Positions 14,690 through 24,919 of a stretch of DNA of 64,000 bases are shown here, piece after piece. Source of the stretch: Gorsachius magnificus (Eukaryota; Chordata; Aves; Pelecaniformes; Ardeidae); contig CM067084.1 in NCBI GenBank assembly GCA_034008185.1, positions 12,171,385 through 12,235,384 of the forward strand, written 5' to 3'. Numbering within the stretch: position 1 is the stretch's first letter; each line of letters starts with the position of its first letter. The notes beneath the pieces were generated by a model. The model was not told the DNA's origin. It was given only the letters and a program-made list of their open reading frames with translations, and did no database searches. A program made the position numbers and the translations under genes.

Positions 14690-14795
14690 CCACAGAAGTT
14701 TCTCCTTGCCCACCCCCGAGCATCGCTGTGATACTCTGCAGTTTTGTCTTCGGGATGGCATTCCCGTTCAGGCCTCCAGTGTCATTACCAACGTG
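14690..14795 (-). CDS. Candidate coding exon in a CpG-rich island
   Basis: On the minus strand the frame is open from 14816 through 14690 and on to a stop at 14514. The donor TGTGG|GTAACC ends the exon at 14690 in phase 1. CpG dinucleotides occur five times within 14690-14795 and not at all in the roughly 230 bp just to the left, so CpG content drops where the donor predicts. Two acceptors fit phase 0: ...CACAGGGCAG (exon start 14795, 106 bp) and ...ACTGGCAGTAG (start 14816, 127 bp). The peptide contains HVGNDTGGLNGNAIPK and, near its end, AMLGGGQGETSV. A stronger donor at about 14630 (AGA|GTAAGA) or read-through to the stop at 14514 are alternatives. The family is not recognised. Confidence 0.4.
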
Positions 14796-14816
14796 CTGCC
14801 CTGTGAGAACATTTCC

Positions 14817-17537
14817 CTACTGCCAGTTAACTAACAGAAGCTTTGCTTTTTGCATTTTAAGATTCTCTGGAATATAGGACAGCTATCATTAAAATTATTC
14901 TAGATCCTCTTCATAGCTACTTATTAGAATTTAAACTGGGGGTCAAAGTATGGTTGGCTATATTAAAAATTAACTAAAGCTATCTTAATCCATCAATTAA
15001 TTAATCTTTGTTATCATTATACCCCATTTTCCACATATTTTGGCATCAGTTAATTTATTCAACTTAGAACTACTTTGCAGTGTGTAGATGTACTTTGTAT
15101 CATGGAATGTGTTAATTAACAAAAACATTTATAAAAAGTTTAACATTTCTTTTTTAATTTTTGACATTTGACTGAAATTGAAATACATAACCAACAACAG
15201 CATATTGCATAAGATACATATGCACATTAACATAAGATAGCATGTCATGGTAAAAACTGCAGAGTATTATCAGATCCCTTTCTTCAGCCCCTTTCTACTT
15301 CTCATGGCACCCTACCAGCCAAAAAAATTTTTCAAGCAGTATGGTGTAGAAAATAATTGTTTAGTTACAAAACTGCAGGTTATCTGAAGTTCATATTTAT
15401 TGTTTTATTTATTTAAACACATTTAATTTTCCTAGATAACTCTCATTACTACTTACTATGATTTTGGGTGTAGATACACAGGTTTCTACAGCTTTATGCC
15501 TCAAGATCATGAACTTTAATCTTTATAGTAATTTAAATACATTACAGTTCTTTAAGTATGTAAGTATTTCTTTGAAAGCTGTACTTTGTTACATTCTGAT
15601 AAGTGACATTAATTATTCTGTGTCAGATCTGCAAGCCCCCCCACATTAGCACATACATCTACAGGGCTCATATCCATACAGTTTTCTTCAATGCTTTACA
15701 AAGGATTCTTCTGGTTCAAGAATATCCATGGAAAAAATATTCTTCCAGATTAGGGTCTGTTAGAGTAATTTGGTTAGGGCCTCTGGATTAATCTCTATTA
15801 AATTCTATTAGATCTTTTCCTAAGGGTAATGTTTTCATATAATGAAATCCTGTAAACACAAGGTCAGGCAGTGAACCATGGCTAAGCTGCACAAAATTAG
15901 ATTCAGGAAAGACTACATGCCAGGTTTTCCTTTTTGTTCATCTAATCCCTGTATAACTCATGGTCAATGCTACAGAGGAAATACTTAGGAGACTTGCATC
16001 CTTATGTGCTCATGCAGCAAAGAAACTGCAATCTCATCTAGTCAGCCATGATGGGACACTTGCACCCTTTGACAAAGTTCCCTTTCAGCCTTCACATCCA
16101 GGCTTCTTCAAGGAAACCACAAGGCTAGAGAGCGGGAGGGTCACTGTTGATACATCTCTTATCTTTCCTTGACAATGGTGTGGAGACCAGCTAAGAGTGA
16201 AAGGTCCACCATTTTAGCCCTGGCCTCAAAAATATCAGAACATACTAATTTCCAAAAGTACGATATGCTAAGCATGAATACAAAGCAGTTACTTACTATT
16301 TAAACATATTTTTTAAAACACCTAACGTTAACTCTGATGATCAACCACTGTAAGGTCAATGGTTACAACAGAGGAAATCATTGCAAAATCAGTGTCTAAA
16401 GCTTTGTTTCAGCTATCTTCATTAGTCTTAGAGAATGAAAGCATTTAATGTGTTAACGTGGTTAAATATGGTATGAAAATTGGCATTTTCACAATGATGG
16501 TAGTAATCCTAGCTGGAAATAATCCTTTGGTTTTTAATCTCCCAGAGTAGGAGCAATGCTAGTCCTCAGAACTGCCCCTTTGAACCACATACCTAATCCA
16601 GGAAAGCAGTGTGATCTAGTTCTACTATATGAGTAGCATTTCAAAAACCAATGGAACAACTTCTGTACTTAAAATTCTTCATTTTAAAAGCAGCCTTCCT
16701 GGATGAATCAAGCAGCTCAGCTATTTTTCTCATACATGCCATACTTGGCAGAAATGAAAATGGCATTGTGAACTGGCAAAGAGCAGCATCAGATTTTTTC
16801 CCACATGTTCAATAGCTAATTAAAATAAGCATGACTGAATGAAATAGCCATGAGAATCTAAATGAAAAAAAATTCTTCTCAGAATTCAAAATGAAATGCT
16901 TTAGGACTGACTTTTCTCACATTCGTTAGTTTCTTTCAACAGCCATTCAAAACAGTCCTTGGTGCTTTCATCTCTGTTAACATAAAAATTATCTCCATTT
17001 TATGTCTTAAACGTTTCTCTATTGTGTGTAAAAGAATGAGGTCTTATCTTCTGAACTGGGAAGAGTATTTTGTCTATACTAGGAAAAACAGCACTTGGAA
17101 TGGTAAAACAAAAGAATTATAAAGCTTTGCACAAAGCTCCTGAGATTTCCTGACTTTTCTAGTGGGGTGTGTGTGTGTGCATGCCCGTGTTGTACAGTAA
17201 AGAACTTGGCAAAAGGCACTTCAATGCATTGAATAATTTACGCTGTTTTGAAAGGTAATATATCCAATATCACTGAACAATGAATTACCTGCATTAGAAA
17301 GTAGATGCAAACAAAAGCGTTTATGCAACAGAGGTTTTGTACCTTTGTTTAACTAACAGTTTTGAACTTCAGTTTGGTCTCAGGCAGTCCCTCTTACTCT
17401 GGCATAGAGAAATAACTGTCATGGCTGAACAAGGAAAAAGCATATGTGGGGGAAAATGCATTTTGGGCATTAGTATTCAAATATAGATGAGACATCTCAG
17501 AGACCCCTACTTACAACTACAGTCATAATTTTCTTAC
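14817..17537. other. Non-coding stretch, intron of the proposed gene
   Basis: No exon of the minus-strand gene or repeat was recognised here. A plus-strand ORF at 15960-16172 (70 codons, starting with ATG) has a charged, protein-like composition but no usable donor, and is treated as chance. A short GT repeat lies near 17167-17179. Confidence 0.5.
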
Positions 17538-17643
17538 CTGCTCTCCAGAAAGAAGGGAGTGAAGGCATCTACCCGCAGGTGCAACTACGGTTTCATCAAG
17601 AAGTGAGAGCCTTGTTTGGTGGCTTCTCAGCAGGAAGGCCATT
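17538..17643 (-). CDS. Candidate coding exon of the minus-strand gene
   Basis: The 106-bp segment ends at a near-consensus donor, GAGAGCAG|GTAAGA, and starts after the acceptor AAACTAATTTAG. One base (A) completes a codon from the previous exon, then 35 codons follow: MAFLLRSHQTRLSLLDE at the start and HSLLSGEQ at the end, phase 0. The upstream exon (29106-29315) ends with GG, so the join makes GGA (Gly). The frame stays open from a TAA just before the acceptor to the donor. The segment has two CpGs. The first full codon is ATG, so it could instead be a first coding exon of a shorter transcript. The acceptor's pyrimidine tract is weak. The protein family is not recognised. Confidence 0.48.
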
Positions 17644-17794
17644 CTAAATTAGTTTAAACTGGGAAATGTGGCACGGGACAATCCAATACTCCTCTTGAAC
17701 AGTTTGTTCTGCAACTGTAGATATGTTTGGGGTTTTTTGCATCTAGAGGGAGACAGAAATTAAGGTTCAGGTGTCTGATCCAGGACCTTTGTTT

Positions 17795-17799
17795 GCTGT
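17795..17799. repeat. Target-site duplication, left copy (GCTGT)
   Basis: GCTGT lies directly before the TG of the LTR at 17800 and is repeated exactly at 18357-18361 after its terminal CA. A 5-bp duplication is typical of ERVL-like integration. Confidence 0.85.
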
Positions 17800-18356
17800 T
17801 GTCGTGGTTTAACCCGGCTGGCAACTAAGCACCACGCAGCCGCTCGCTCACTCCCCCCCCCCCCTCAGTGGGATGGGGGAGAGAATTGGGAGGGAGAAAA
17901 AGGTTAGAGCCGAGGGCTGAGATAAAGACAGTTTAATAAGAGAAAATAATAATAATAGTAATAATGAGAATGATAACAAAATATACAGAATATACAAAAC
18001 GAATGATGCACAATGCAATTGCTCACCACCCGCCGACCGATGCCCAGCCCGTCCCGAGCAGCCATCAGTACCCGAGCAGCGACCAACCGACCCACCAACC
18101 CCCCCCGAGCATGACGTTATATGGTATGGAATAGCTCTTTGGACAGTTTGGGTCCTAGCTGTGCTGTACGCCCAGCTTGTTATGCACCTGGCCGAGCAGG
18201 AGAAGCTCAAAAAGTCCTCGAACAGTCTGAGCACTACTTGGCAACAACTAAAAACATCAGCGTGTTATCAACATTCTTCTAGTACTAAATCCAAAGCACA
18301 GCACTATGCTAGCTTCTGTGAAGAAAATTAACTCTATCCCAGCCGAAACCAGGACA
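17800..18356 (-). mobile_element. Solo LTR of an avian ERVL-like endogenous retrovirus, minus orientation
   Basis: The 557-bp element begins TGTCGTGGTTTAACC and ends CCAGGACA on the plus strand, with TG...CA termini and perfect 5-bp duplications (GCTGT) on both sides. It is homologous to the element at 24324-24914, which lies in the opposite orientation. Read on the minus strand it starts TGTCCTGGTTTCGGCTGGG and carries the poly(A)-region segment ATTAAACTGTCTTTATC near 17916-17937. A C12 run (17853-17864) and an ATT-type microsatellite (about 17942-17972) lie inside; the latter gives a Tyr/Ser-rich chance ORF. No internal viral sequence adjoins it, so it is a solo LTR left by recombination. 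Assignment to ERVL rests on the 5-bp duplication and recall of the bird LTR family, not a database match. Confidence 0.9.
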
Positions 18357-18361
18357 GCTGT
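18357..18361. repeat. Target-site duplication, right copy (GCTGT)
   Basis: This exactly matches 17795-17799 and defines the right edge of the solo LTR. Confidence 0.85.
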
Positions 18362-21300
18362 TAACTGAACTTTTCTGAAAATGCCTCATTACAAGGCACG
18401 TTTGGAGTAGAGTCTTGCTCTGTTGGCAAGTAAAGGAAGTACATGGATGAAATTGTACATGCTCTAGGAGACTGATCTTTTGCAAGGCACTCGAGTTATC
18501 CAAGAAATATGGCTGCAAACCACTTAGCAGATATATTTTTGATAAAGCTAGAATGCTTTAGACCTCTCCTGCCTGGTAAATTGGCCGAGATTGAAGGAAA
18601 GCCTACTTTTTAACAACAGATAAAAAGTATAAATATTTGGTCCACCGAGATGCATTGACTCCTTAGAAAGCCAAAATTAGAATTTTTTTAAGGGAATGAA
18701 TCTCCTGAAACACTAACAACCAAAGCTGGAATCTAGTTTCTGGAACTGTGAGGGAATAAACATTCCTTTGCTCCCCTGTCCGGGGAGCCTGGAACACTCA
18801 TAGAAGAATTAAAGGAAGTAAGTTACGGTAGTAAGAAGATAGAACCAACCTTTCAGGATGCAAAATATGACCACAGGGTTTTTTTCCTAACAGACAAGAA
18901 TCAGTAGTGAAACAACAGTTGAAAAGCACAAGTTTTTGCCGAATAATTCCTTGACCAGTTAAAAAAAAACCAAACACCCGCAGACTGGTTAAACCTCCTA
19001 TCTCCCCACAGGTCTGAGGCAGCAAGAATTAGTCCAACGCTGTCAATTATATAATATTTCTTTTTCCATAGAGAAAATTGTGAGGTCAGTGCAAATAATT
19101 AAAATACATTTTAAGCTGACTAAAATATGTATTTTATGCAACACCCACGCAAGGAGAAACTTTGCTTCAGTAGAAAAAGGGCAATTCAGCTGCAGGCTGT
19201 TTTTATGTGTGTGGTATGAGCTGGCAGTAGTCTTTGATCCATATCCTTCGGGCAAATTTGACATCTATTTCACCCGAGGCAGGCACAGATCTTTTGAAGG
19301 ATATTTCTATATAATGAATGACTGACTGCTAGAAGTCATGTCATTGTCCTCCTCCGCCTCTTCAGATCCGATTTGCAGGCCAGGTGAATCTCATGACATG
19401 TCTCCTAGTAAATCAAGCAGTGAGAAGAAATGCCTGAAATAGTCCCCATCATGCTGACACCATAAAATCTAGATGATGAGTGATTTTTAGAATCTGAGGA
19501 GAAACTCAACTTACCCTTACATTCATTTCAGAATAGGGCAGCAATTTTGGAGAAAATTTTATCTTTCAAATAGCACATTTAGATTCCGTGCAGAAAAAAT
19601 CCTCCACAACTCCTCTACATAAAAATCTATTTTTCCTTATTAGTTTTCTTATCTCTGCTCGTATTCACTTGTTGTATTTCCCTTCAATAACACACTTCTC
19701 TAATGTCATAGCAGTTTATTTTAACTACAAAATATTTAGCTCTATTGCCAATAATTAAATACTAGTCTTCCTATTACACATCCAGGTTTACTTCAAAGAA
19801 GGCTGTGTGACCTGTTTGTGTAAGGTGATGGACATGTTGTAAGTGCCTCAGTAGGTAATGAAAATAAATCACAGACATAAACACAGGACCAATATCAGAA
19901 GACCTGTGAGCTAACCATTCCTAACTGTTACCTTAGCAAAGTGAACTTAAACTATTTATTTACCCTTTCATTCCATGCATTCTACAGTAGCAAAAACCCA
20001 CTACCTATGAGGAAGAGTGAATCAATGAAGAATAAGTAAAGGATAAAGTATTTCTGGAGGGAAACAATCCACAGCAAAGAAAACCTGCCCTTTCTCCATG
20101 CAATTTGATTTGCTAAACATCTAAAAACTTTTCCACTCACAAGTCTGCTACAGCAATTTGAATCTTTTTTATCTTCCAAAGAGCAGCTGTGCAAGGTTTT
20201 GTTTTGTGTAAAATCAGCATAAAACCAAGAAATTAGTTATCAACCTATAAATATTTTTTTTCCTTTTGGTGAACAGTTGATGCCTTCACTAGGTGTCATA
20301 AGGAGGTAGGAATATGGCCAGATACATATTTAAATAGTGTGGCTCTGCTGTAATATTAAATGGAAATAGGGAGTTAAATTTTCACTTTTCCTCTGGAGGG
20401 GAAAAGAACATTGCTCAGCCTCAGCTTAGTTTTACTGATCTTTGTTTTTCCAAAACTGAAAATTCATTAATTTTAGCCAGACTGAAATAATGTACTTGGT
20501 TTGCAATGATGACGTTTCATGCAGTGCTTAATAATGAATATATGACTGCATATTAAACTGACAACAAGGTAGCTGATCCCTTAATGAAAAATACCTAGGA
20601 CACAGAAGTTTCTTCATAAACTACGCAGCATGGAGCTCTTCTGGAAGGTATTTTCTCCTAACGTACACAAAAAAATTCCTGCAAGAAGATTAAATCTTAT
20701 ACAGACATATAGGGATATAGACAGAGGTATACAAACACATACTCTCACACACATATACATATGTATAGATGTATATACAAACCTATGTTAAGAAGGTCCA
20801 CAGCAAGATTAGATAGATGGTTAGAGTTACTGTGTAGTCATAGGCATATATTAAAAGAAATTTTTAAAAAATATTATTATGTACTTACCAGCATATTAAA
20901 AGTGCCTTTAAGGCTGTGAACATACATCCTTCTTATACCACAGGTATTAGGAAGATGTATGTGCAACACCTTCCTTAACACCTATGAGAAGAATATCAAA
21001 GACTCTATGTAATTAAAGAGTCTCTGCAAGAACAAAGGCAATAGAGTGGACAAACTGGCAAATTATTTGATAGCAAGGAGAAATACCTCATGTCAACACT
21101 CATACCATACATCTTATGATAAAAAGGAAGGCTGAAAACGTAGAAGTAAATTGATTTTAGTAATTTGAAGAAAGAAAAGCCATTATCTTTTTTGTGGAAT
21201 TCTACTCAAAGAAAAGTGTTTAATAGAATTCAAGGGCAATATTAAAAATCCATTTTTAATGTGTCCAAATACATTAACTGCATTTTTTCTTCTTCTACAA

Positions 21301-21717
21301 TATGATAACTTATTGACTTGCAATAGGGATGCCTACTTCTTCAGCCATAATGGAAAAATCTCGACCTTTTAGAAAGACAAAATTTGCTCTGTTGCTGTTC
21401 TTTTGACAAAGGTATATTTTCTGTCCCAGACAATTTCAGCTTATGTTCTTAATCCTCAAAAAAAGATAAACCAAAGGCAAAACAGCAAAACCCACTCTGA
21501 AGTAAGATCTAAAGGAAGATTTTTTCCTTTTTTTTTTTTTAAATTAATAGTACCTGTATCATTTCTCCCTCCGCATCCTGACTGGAGGTGTATCTTTCTG
21601 CTCCCGAACAGCAGACTTGTGAATCCAGTGAAGAAACACCGAGTAACATGAGAAACAGTGCCAGAAATTAAATAAAAGAAATAAAAAGCTTAACCAAATC
21701 CCTCTGTTTCTGGATAG
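18362..21717. other. Non-coding intronic stretch
   Basis: AT-rich DNA without a recognised gene or dispersed repeat. The part from about 20700 to 20785 is low-complexity, alternating ACAC and TATA-like motifs. Two short minus-strand ORFs near 18309-18518 and 18798-19025 have no exon support. Confidence 0.5.
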
Positions 21718-22501
21718 TGTTATGGATTAACCTTGGCTAAGGGGCAAAATCCCACGCAGCCACTTTCACTCCCTCTCCAAACCGGATAGGGGATGAAAAT
21801 AAGATGGAAAAGCTCGTGGGTCAGGATGAAGACAGGACGATCACTTGCCAATCGCCATCATGGGCAAACAAGGCTTGACTTGAGGAAAGTTAATTACTTC
21901 TTGCCAATTAAAACAGAATTAGATGGTGACAAACACAAAATCTAAAACATCCTCCTCTCATCCCAACCCTTCTTCCCAGACTCAATTTCACACCTGACTC
22001 CTCCTCCTGCCCCTCCAAAGTGGGGCAGTGGGGTGAGGAACGGGGGCTGAAGCCAGGCCCTAACAGCTCCTGCCCGACGCTCCTTCCTCCTCATGCTTTC
22101 TCCCTGCTCCAGTGTGGGTCCTTCAGGATAAAACTGCTTTTACGTGGAGTCCTCTCCATGGGCTCCTTGAGGGAATACCCACCTGCTCCAGCGTGGGGTC
22201 CTTCATGGGCTGCAGGGGAATCTCTGCCCTGGCGCCAGGACCAGCTCCTCCACCTCCTTCTTCACTGGCCTTGGTGTCTGCAGGGCTGTCTCTTACTCAC
22301 TCCCTCTCCATCTATAGGGCATTTTTTGCCCTTTCTTAAATACGTTTCCTCTGAGGTGCCACCATCCTGGCTGAGGGGCTGAGCTGTGCCCTGCGGTGGG
22401 CCCGCCGGAAACGGCTGCGTCCCACACGGGGCAGCCCCGGCCGCTCCTCACAGGCCACTCCTGCTGATCCCCTGCTACTGAACCCCCCAACAGCCATTAC
22501 A
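21718..22501 (-). mobile_element. Solo LTR of a second avian ERV family, minus orientation
   Basis: The 784-bp element begins TGTTATGGATTAACCTTGG and ends CCATTACA. Its first about 70 bp resemble the start of the LTR at 17800 (shared CCACGCAGCC and a C/T-rich run), so it is read in the minus orientation, running TGTAATGG to CCATAACA. The middle holds tandem motifs of the type CTCCAGYGTGGGTCCTTC at about 22108-22205, a hallmark I associate with a common bird LTR. The flanking 5-mers are GATAG (21713-21717) and GACAG (22502-22506), a duplication with one transition. The right end is less certain than the left; an end at 22505 with GATAT is an alternative. The GC-rich body produces several chance ORFs. 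No polypurine tract or internal region flanks it. Confidence 0.75.
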
Positions 22502-22602
22502 GACAGATATGCCTGGCTTTGGAAAAGCGCAGTTGTTTAGGGGTTAGTTTATTCGGGGGGAGGGTTCCACCCAATTTAAAAATTGTGTTTTCTGTTTTTC
22601 AG

Positions 22603-22870
22603 TTTGACAACCACCACTCCGTGTTTATGAGTGGATATTAACAACGGAACAACCTTGAAAGCGATGGCAGAGAAGCACATCCCTGTAACGCCTGCTGAAA
22701 TCAAGGATACTGCTGAAACAGCTAAATGTCAAGTTGGAAGCCAGCACCGTTAGCTGAGGCAATCACCATCATTTTCTCTTAACGTGTACTTAGTTTATGG
22801 GAAGTTAAAGCCTGTCATATTCTCCTGGACACACGGGAAAATGCTTAATAAAGTATCCAAATGTCCATCT
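22603..22870 (+). other. CpG-rich patch with plus-strand terminal-exon features
   Basis: A near-ideal plus-strand acceptor (TTGTGTTTTCTGTTTTTCAG, ending 22602) is followed by about 250 bp with seven CpGs and a canonical AATAAA at 22847-22852. This is the layout of a terminal exon. One frame after the acceptor gives FDNHHSVFMSGY and then a stop. Another frame (22631-22753) gives a 40-codon ORF containing GTTLKAMAEKHIPVTPAEIK. Neither is recognised. The patch starts about 100 bp beyond the LTR at 21718-22501. It could be the last exon of an lncRNA or gene on the plus strand, or a remnant of an older element. No upstream plus-strand exon was found. Confidence 0.3.
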
Positions 22871-24318
22871 AGCCATCAAGCCTTTTTTTTGGCTGTACTG
22901 GTATTCCTTAGTTCAATTTCTGATTTGTAAACACTGCAGGGATGGTGGGAGTGTATGTCCCTCCTTTTGGTAGTCTTGAAACCCTCACAAATCTCACAAG
23001 ATACGATCACTGGATAGGAGGTGAACCACTTCTTTTCTTTAGCTGACTCCTGAACATGCCTCACAGCCCATCAGGAGGCTGTGGCCTACAAATCAAAAAC
23101 TGTGGAAATACACCATCAGAGGTAGCATCTTCGTTTGGCTTGCATTTCTCCAGATCTCACACATCTGAGGTTTTGGACTGTCAGCATTGTTCATAAAGTA
23201 AGTAGGGTGGGAAACATGAAAATGGCCATAGGAGGAGACCAAAGTGCTGAGAAGAATGTTCCCAAGGACTTCACAAAATGACATGATTTCTTAACACTGC
23301 AGTCAGAAAATATTACTGTACTATTTGTGAAAACAAGTTCTAGGATTTTTTTTGTATCTGTCAGTTACCTAACACTTTGGTGTCAGAACAGGCTCTATTT
23401 AACTCTGGCTGTGGCACTGATGGTCATGTCTAATAAACTGGTGTACAGTAATTTATTTTTTTTCCCAGACTGGCACGATTGCAGAATATTCATTTCAAAT
23501 TTGAAATTTATTCATCCCAGCTGCCATGAAACCATTTATGCCTTAAAGAACAGTGAGATGTTCCAAATTGCTTGGAACCTGTTCAGGTGGTTGGCAAACA
23601 GATCTCGCTGCAGGTAGCAAATCCATTCTGCTGGATTCAAAGGCCGGGCTTCTGCAATTTGCTGGTTTTGTATTTCATAAGAAAATTATAATTCACTGAG
23701 ATGCTAAGCAAGAGAAGTACATAACCTTTCCTGTGGCTGTGCACGCTTCTCTCTGTGGATTACTCACCACACTTAGAACATCTGAGGACCCTTGGATCCC
23801 ACTCAAGACCTTACCTCTGATGTTTATTTATGCATAGGCATTTCTAAAGCACTCAACACTGTTGTATCATAGTCCTTTGAGAATATAGTAGAACAAGCCT
23901 TATAACTCACTTGAAAATTAGAGAAGGGTCGTTACACCATTTTACAAGTAGAACTACCAAGTCCAAGTACTCAAAGAGTACTCAAAAGTACACAGACTGC
24001 TTTGCGTAGTCACCTGAGAAATATAATTTATGTCTGATCTGAAGGAGTAAGGTGGAAAGGGGGGGTGGAAATTAGCTTTCAATTCATTAGAGGAGCCTGT
24101 TTCTCTTAGAGCACAGACGTTATCAGAGAAGACTCATATACACGTACACACATGAGGCATTGAAGCACGTGAGGCTACAAATCCCATGCAGTTCACCTTC
24201 ACAGGATGAACACTGCTGTACCACAAGAGCTCCCCATTGGAGCCTGCATAGCAGCACTGTGGTGAGCCACGGTGCAAAAATGACCATGAGTGTGCTGAGA
24301 AAGACATGACAAGGGTGA
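22871..24318. other. Non-coding stretch with two adjacent minus-strand ORFs of doubtful status
   Basis: Minus-strand frames at 22876-23064 (62 codons, ending with a stop just beyond the plus-strand poly(A) signal) and 23093-23284 (63 codons) have protein-like composition. They start in different frames, lack good donors, and do not fit the phases of the proposed minus-strand gene. They are left as probable chance ORFs. The rest is unremarkable. Confidence 0.4.
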
Positions 24319-24323
24319 AGAGG
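24319..24323. repeat. Target-site duplication, left copy (AGAGG)
   Basis: AGAGG precedes the LTR at 24324 and recurs exactly at 24915-24919. Confidence 0.85.
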
Positions 24324-24914
24324 TGCGCTGGTTTTGGCTGGGATAGAGTTAATTTTCTTCATAGGAGCTAGTATGGGGCTAAGTTTTGGATTTGTGCTGG
24401 AAACAGCGTTGATAACACAGGGATGTGTTTGTTCCTGCTGAGCAGGGCTTACACAGCGTCAAGGCCTTTGCTGCTTCTCACCCCACACCACCAAGTGAGG
24501 AGGCTGGGGGCGCACAAGAAGCTGGGAGGGGACATGGCTGGGACAGCTGACCCCAACAGACCCAAGGGATATGCTCAGCATAGAAATCTGGGGGGAAGAA
24601 GAAAGAAGTGGTGGTGGTGAAACATTTGGAGTGATGGCATTTGTCTTCCCAACTCACGGTTATGTGTGATGGAGCCCTGCTTTCCTGGCAATGGCTGAAC
24701 AACCCGCCTGCTGGTGGGAAGAGGTGAATGAATTCTTTGTTTTGCTTTGCTTGTGTGCACAGCTTTTGCTTTACCTATTGAACTGTCTTTATCTCAACCC
24801 ATGAGTTTTCTCACTTCTACCACTCCGATTTCCCCATCCCATCTGGGGAAGGCAGGGGGGAGTGAGCAAGCAGCTGTGTGGTGCTTTGTTGCCGGCTGGG
24901 GTTAAACCACGACA
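24324..24914 (+). mobile_element. Solo LTR of an avian ERVL-like endogenous retrovirus, plus orientation
   Basis: The 591-bp element starts TGCGCTGGTTTTGGCTGGG and ends GGTTAAACCACGACA, flanked by exact AGAGG duplications. It belongs to the same family as the LTR at 17800-18356 but in the opposite orientation; the shared ends are nearly identical. Read on the plus strand, a decayed TATA-like stretch lies near 24580-24588, and the poly(A)-region segment TGAACTGTCTTTATCTC lies near 24778-24797, where the usual TTAAA has become TTGAA. The first bases (TGCG rather than TGTC) are also mutated. No internal region remains. Several ORFs here (for example 24478-24702 minus and 24423-24620 plus) are by-products. 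The orientation is antisense to the proposed minus-strand gene. Confidence 0.9.
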
Positions 24915-24919
24915 AGAGG
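24915..24919. repeat. Target-site duplication, right copy (AGAGG)
   Basis: Exact match to 24319-24323, marking the right edge of the solo LTR. Confidence 0.85.

Noticed and set aside
14478..14834. 118-codon plus-strand ORF and two overlapping plus-strand ORFs
   Set aside because: The region is GC-rich, and all plus-strand frames are open together. CpG content supports only the right part, and there the minus strand has the better splice and phase evidence.
15960..16172. 70-codon plus-strand ORF with ATG and charged composition
   Set aside because: No donor, no acceptor and no second exon on the plus strand; retained only as a possible chance ORF.
17848..18234. 128-codon minus-strand ORF with Tyr/Leu-rich runs
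   Set aside because: It lies wholly inside the solo LTR and reflects its microsatellite and C-run.
22020..22382. 120-codon plus-strand ORF rich in Pro, Trp and Leu
   Set aside because: Inside the LTR at 21718-22501; the frame comes from tandem GC-rich LTR motifs.
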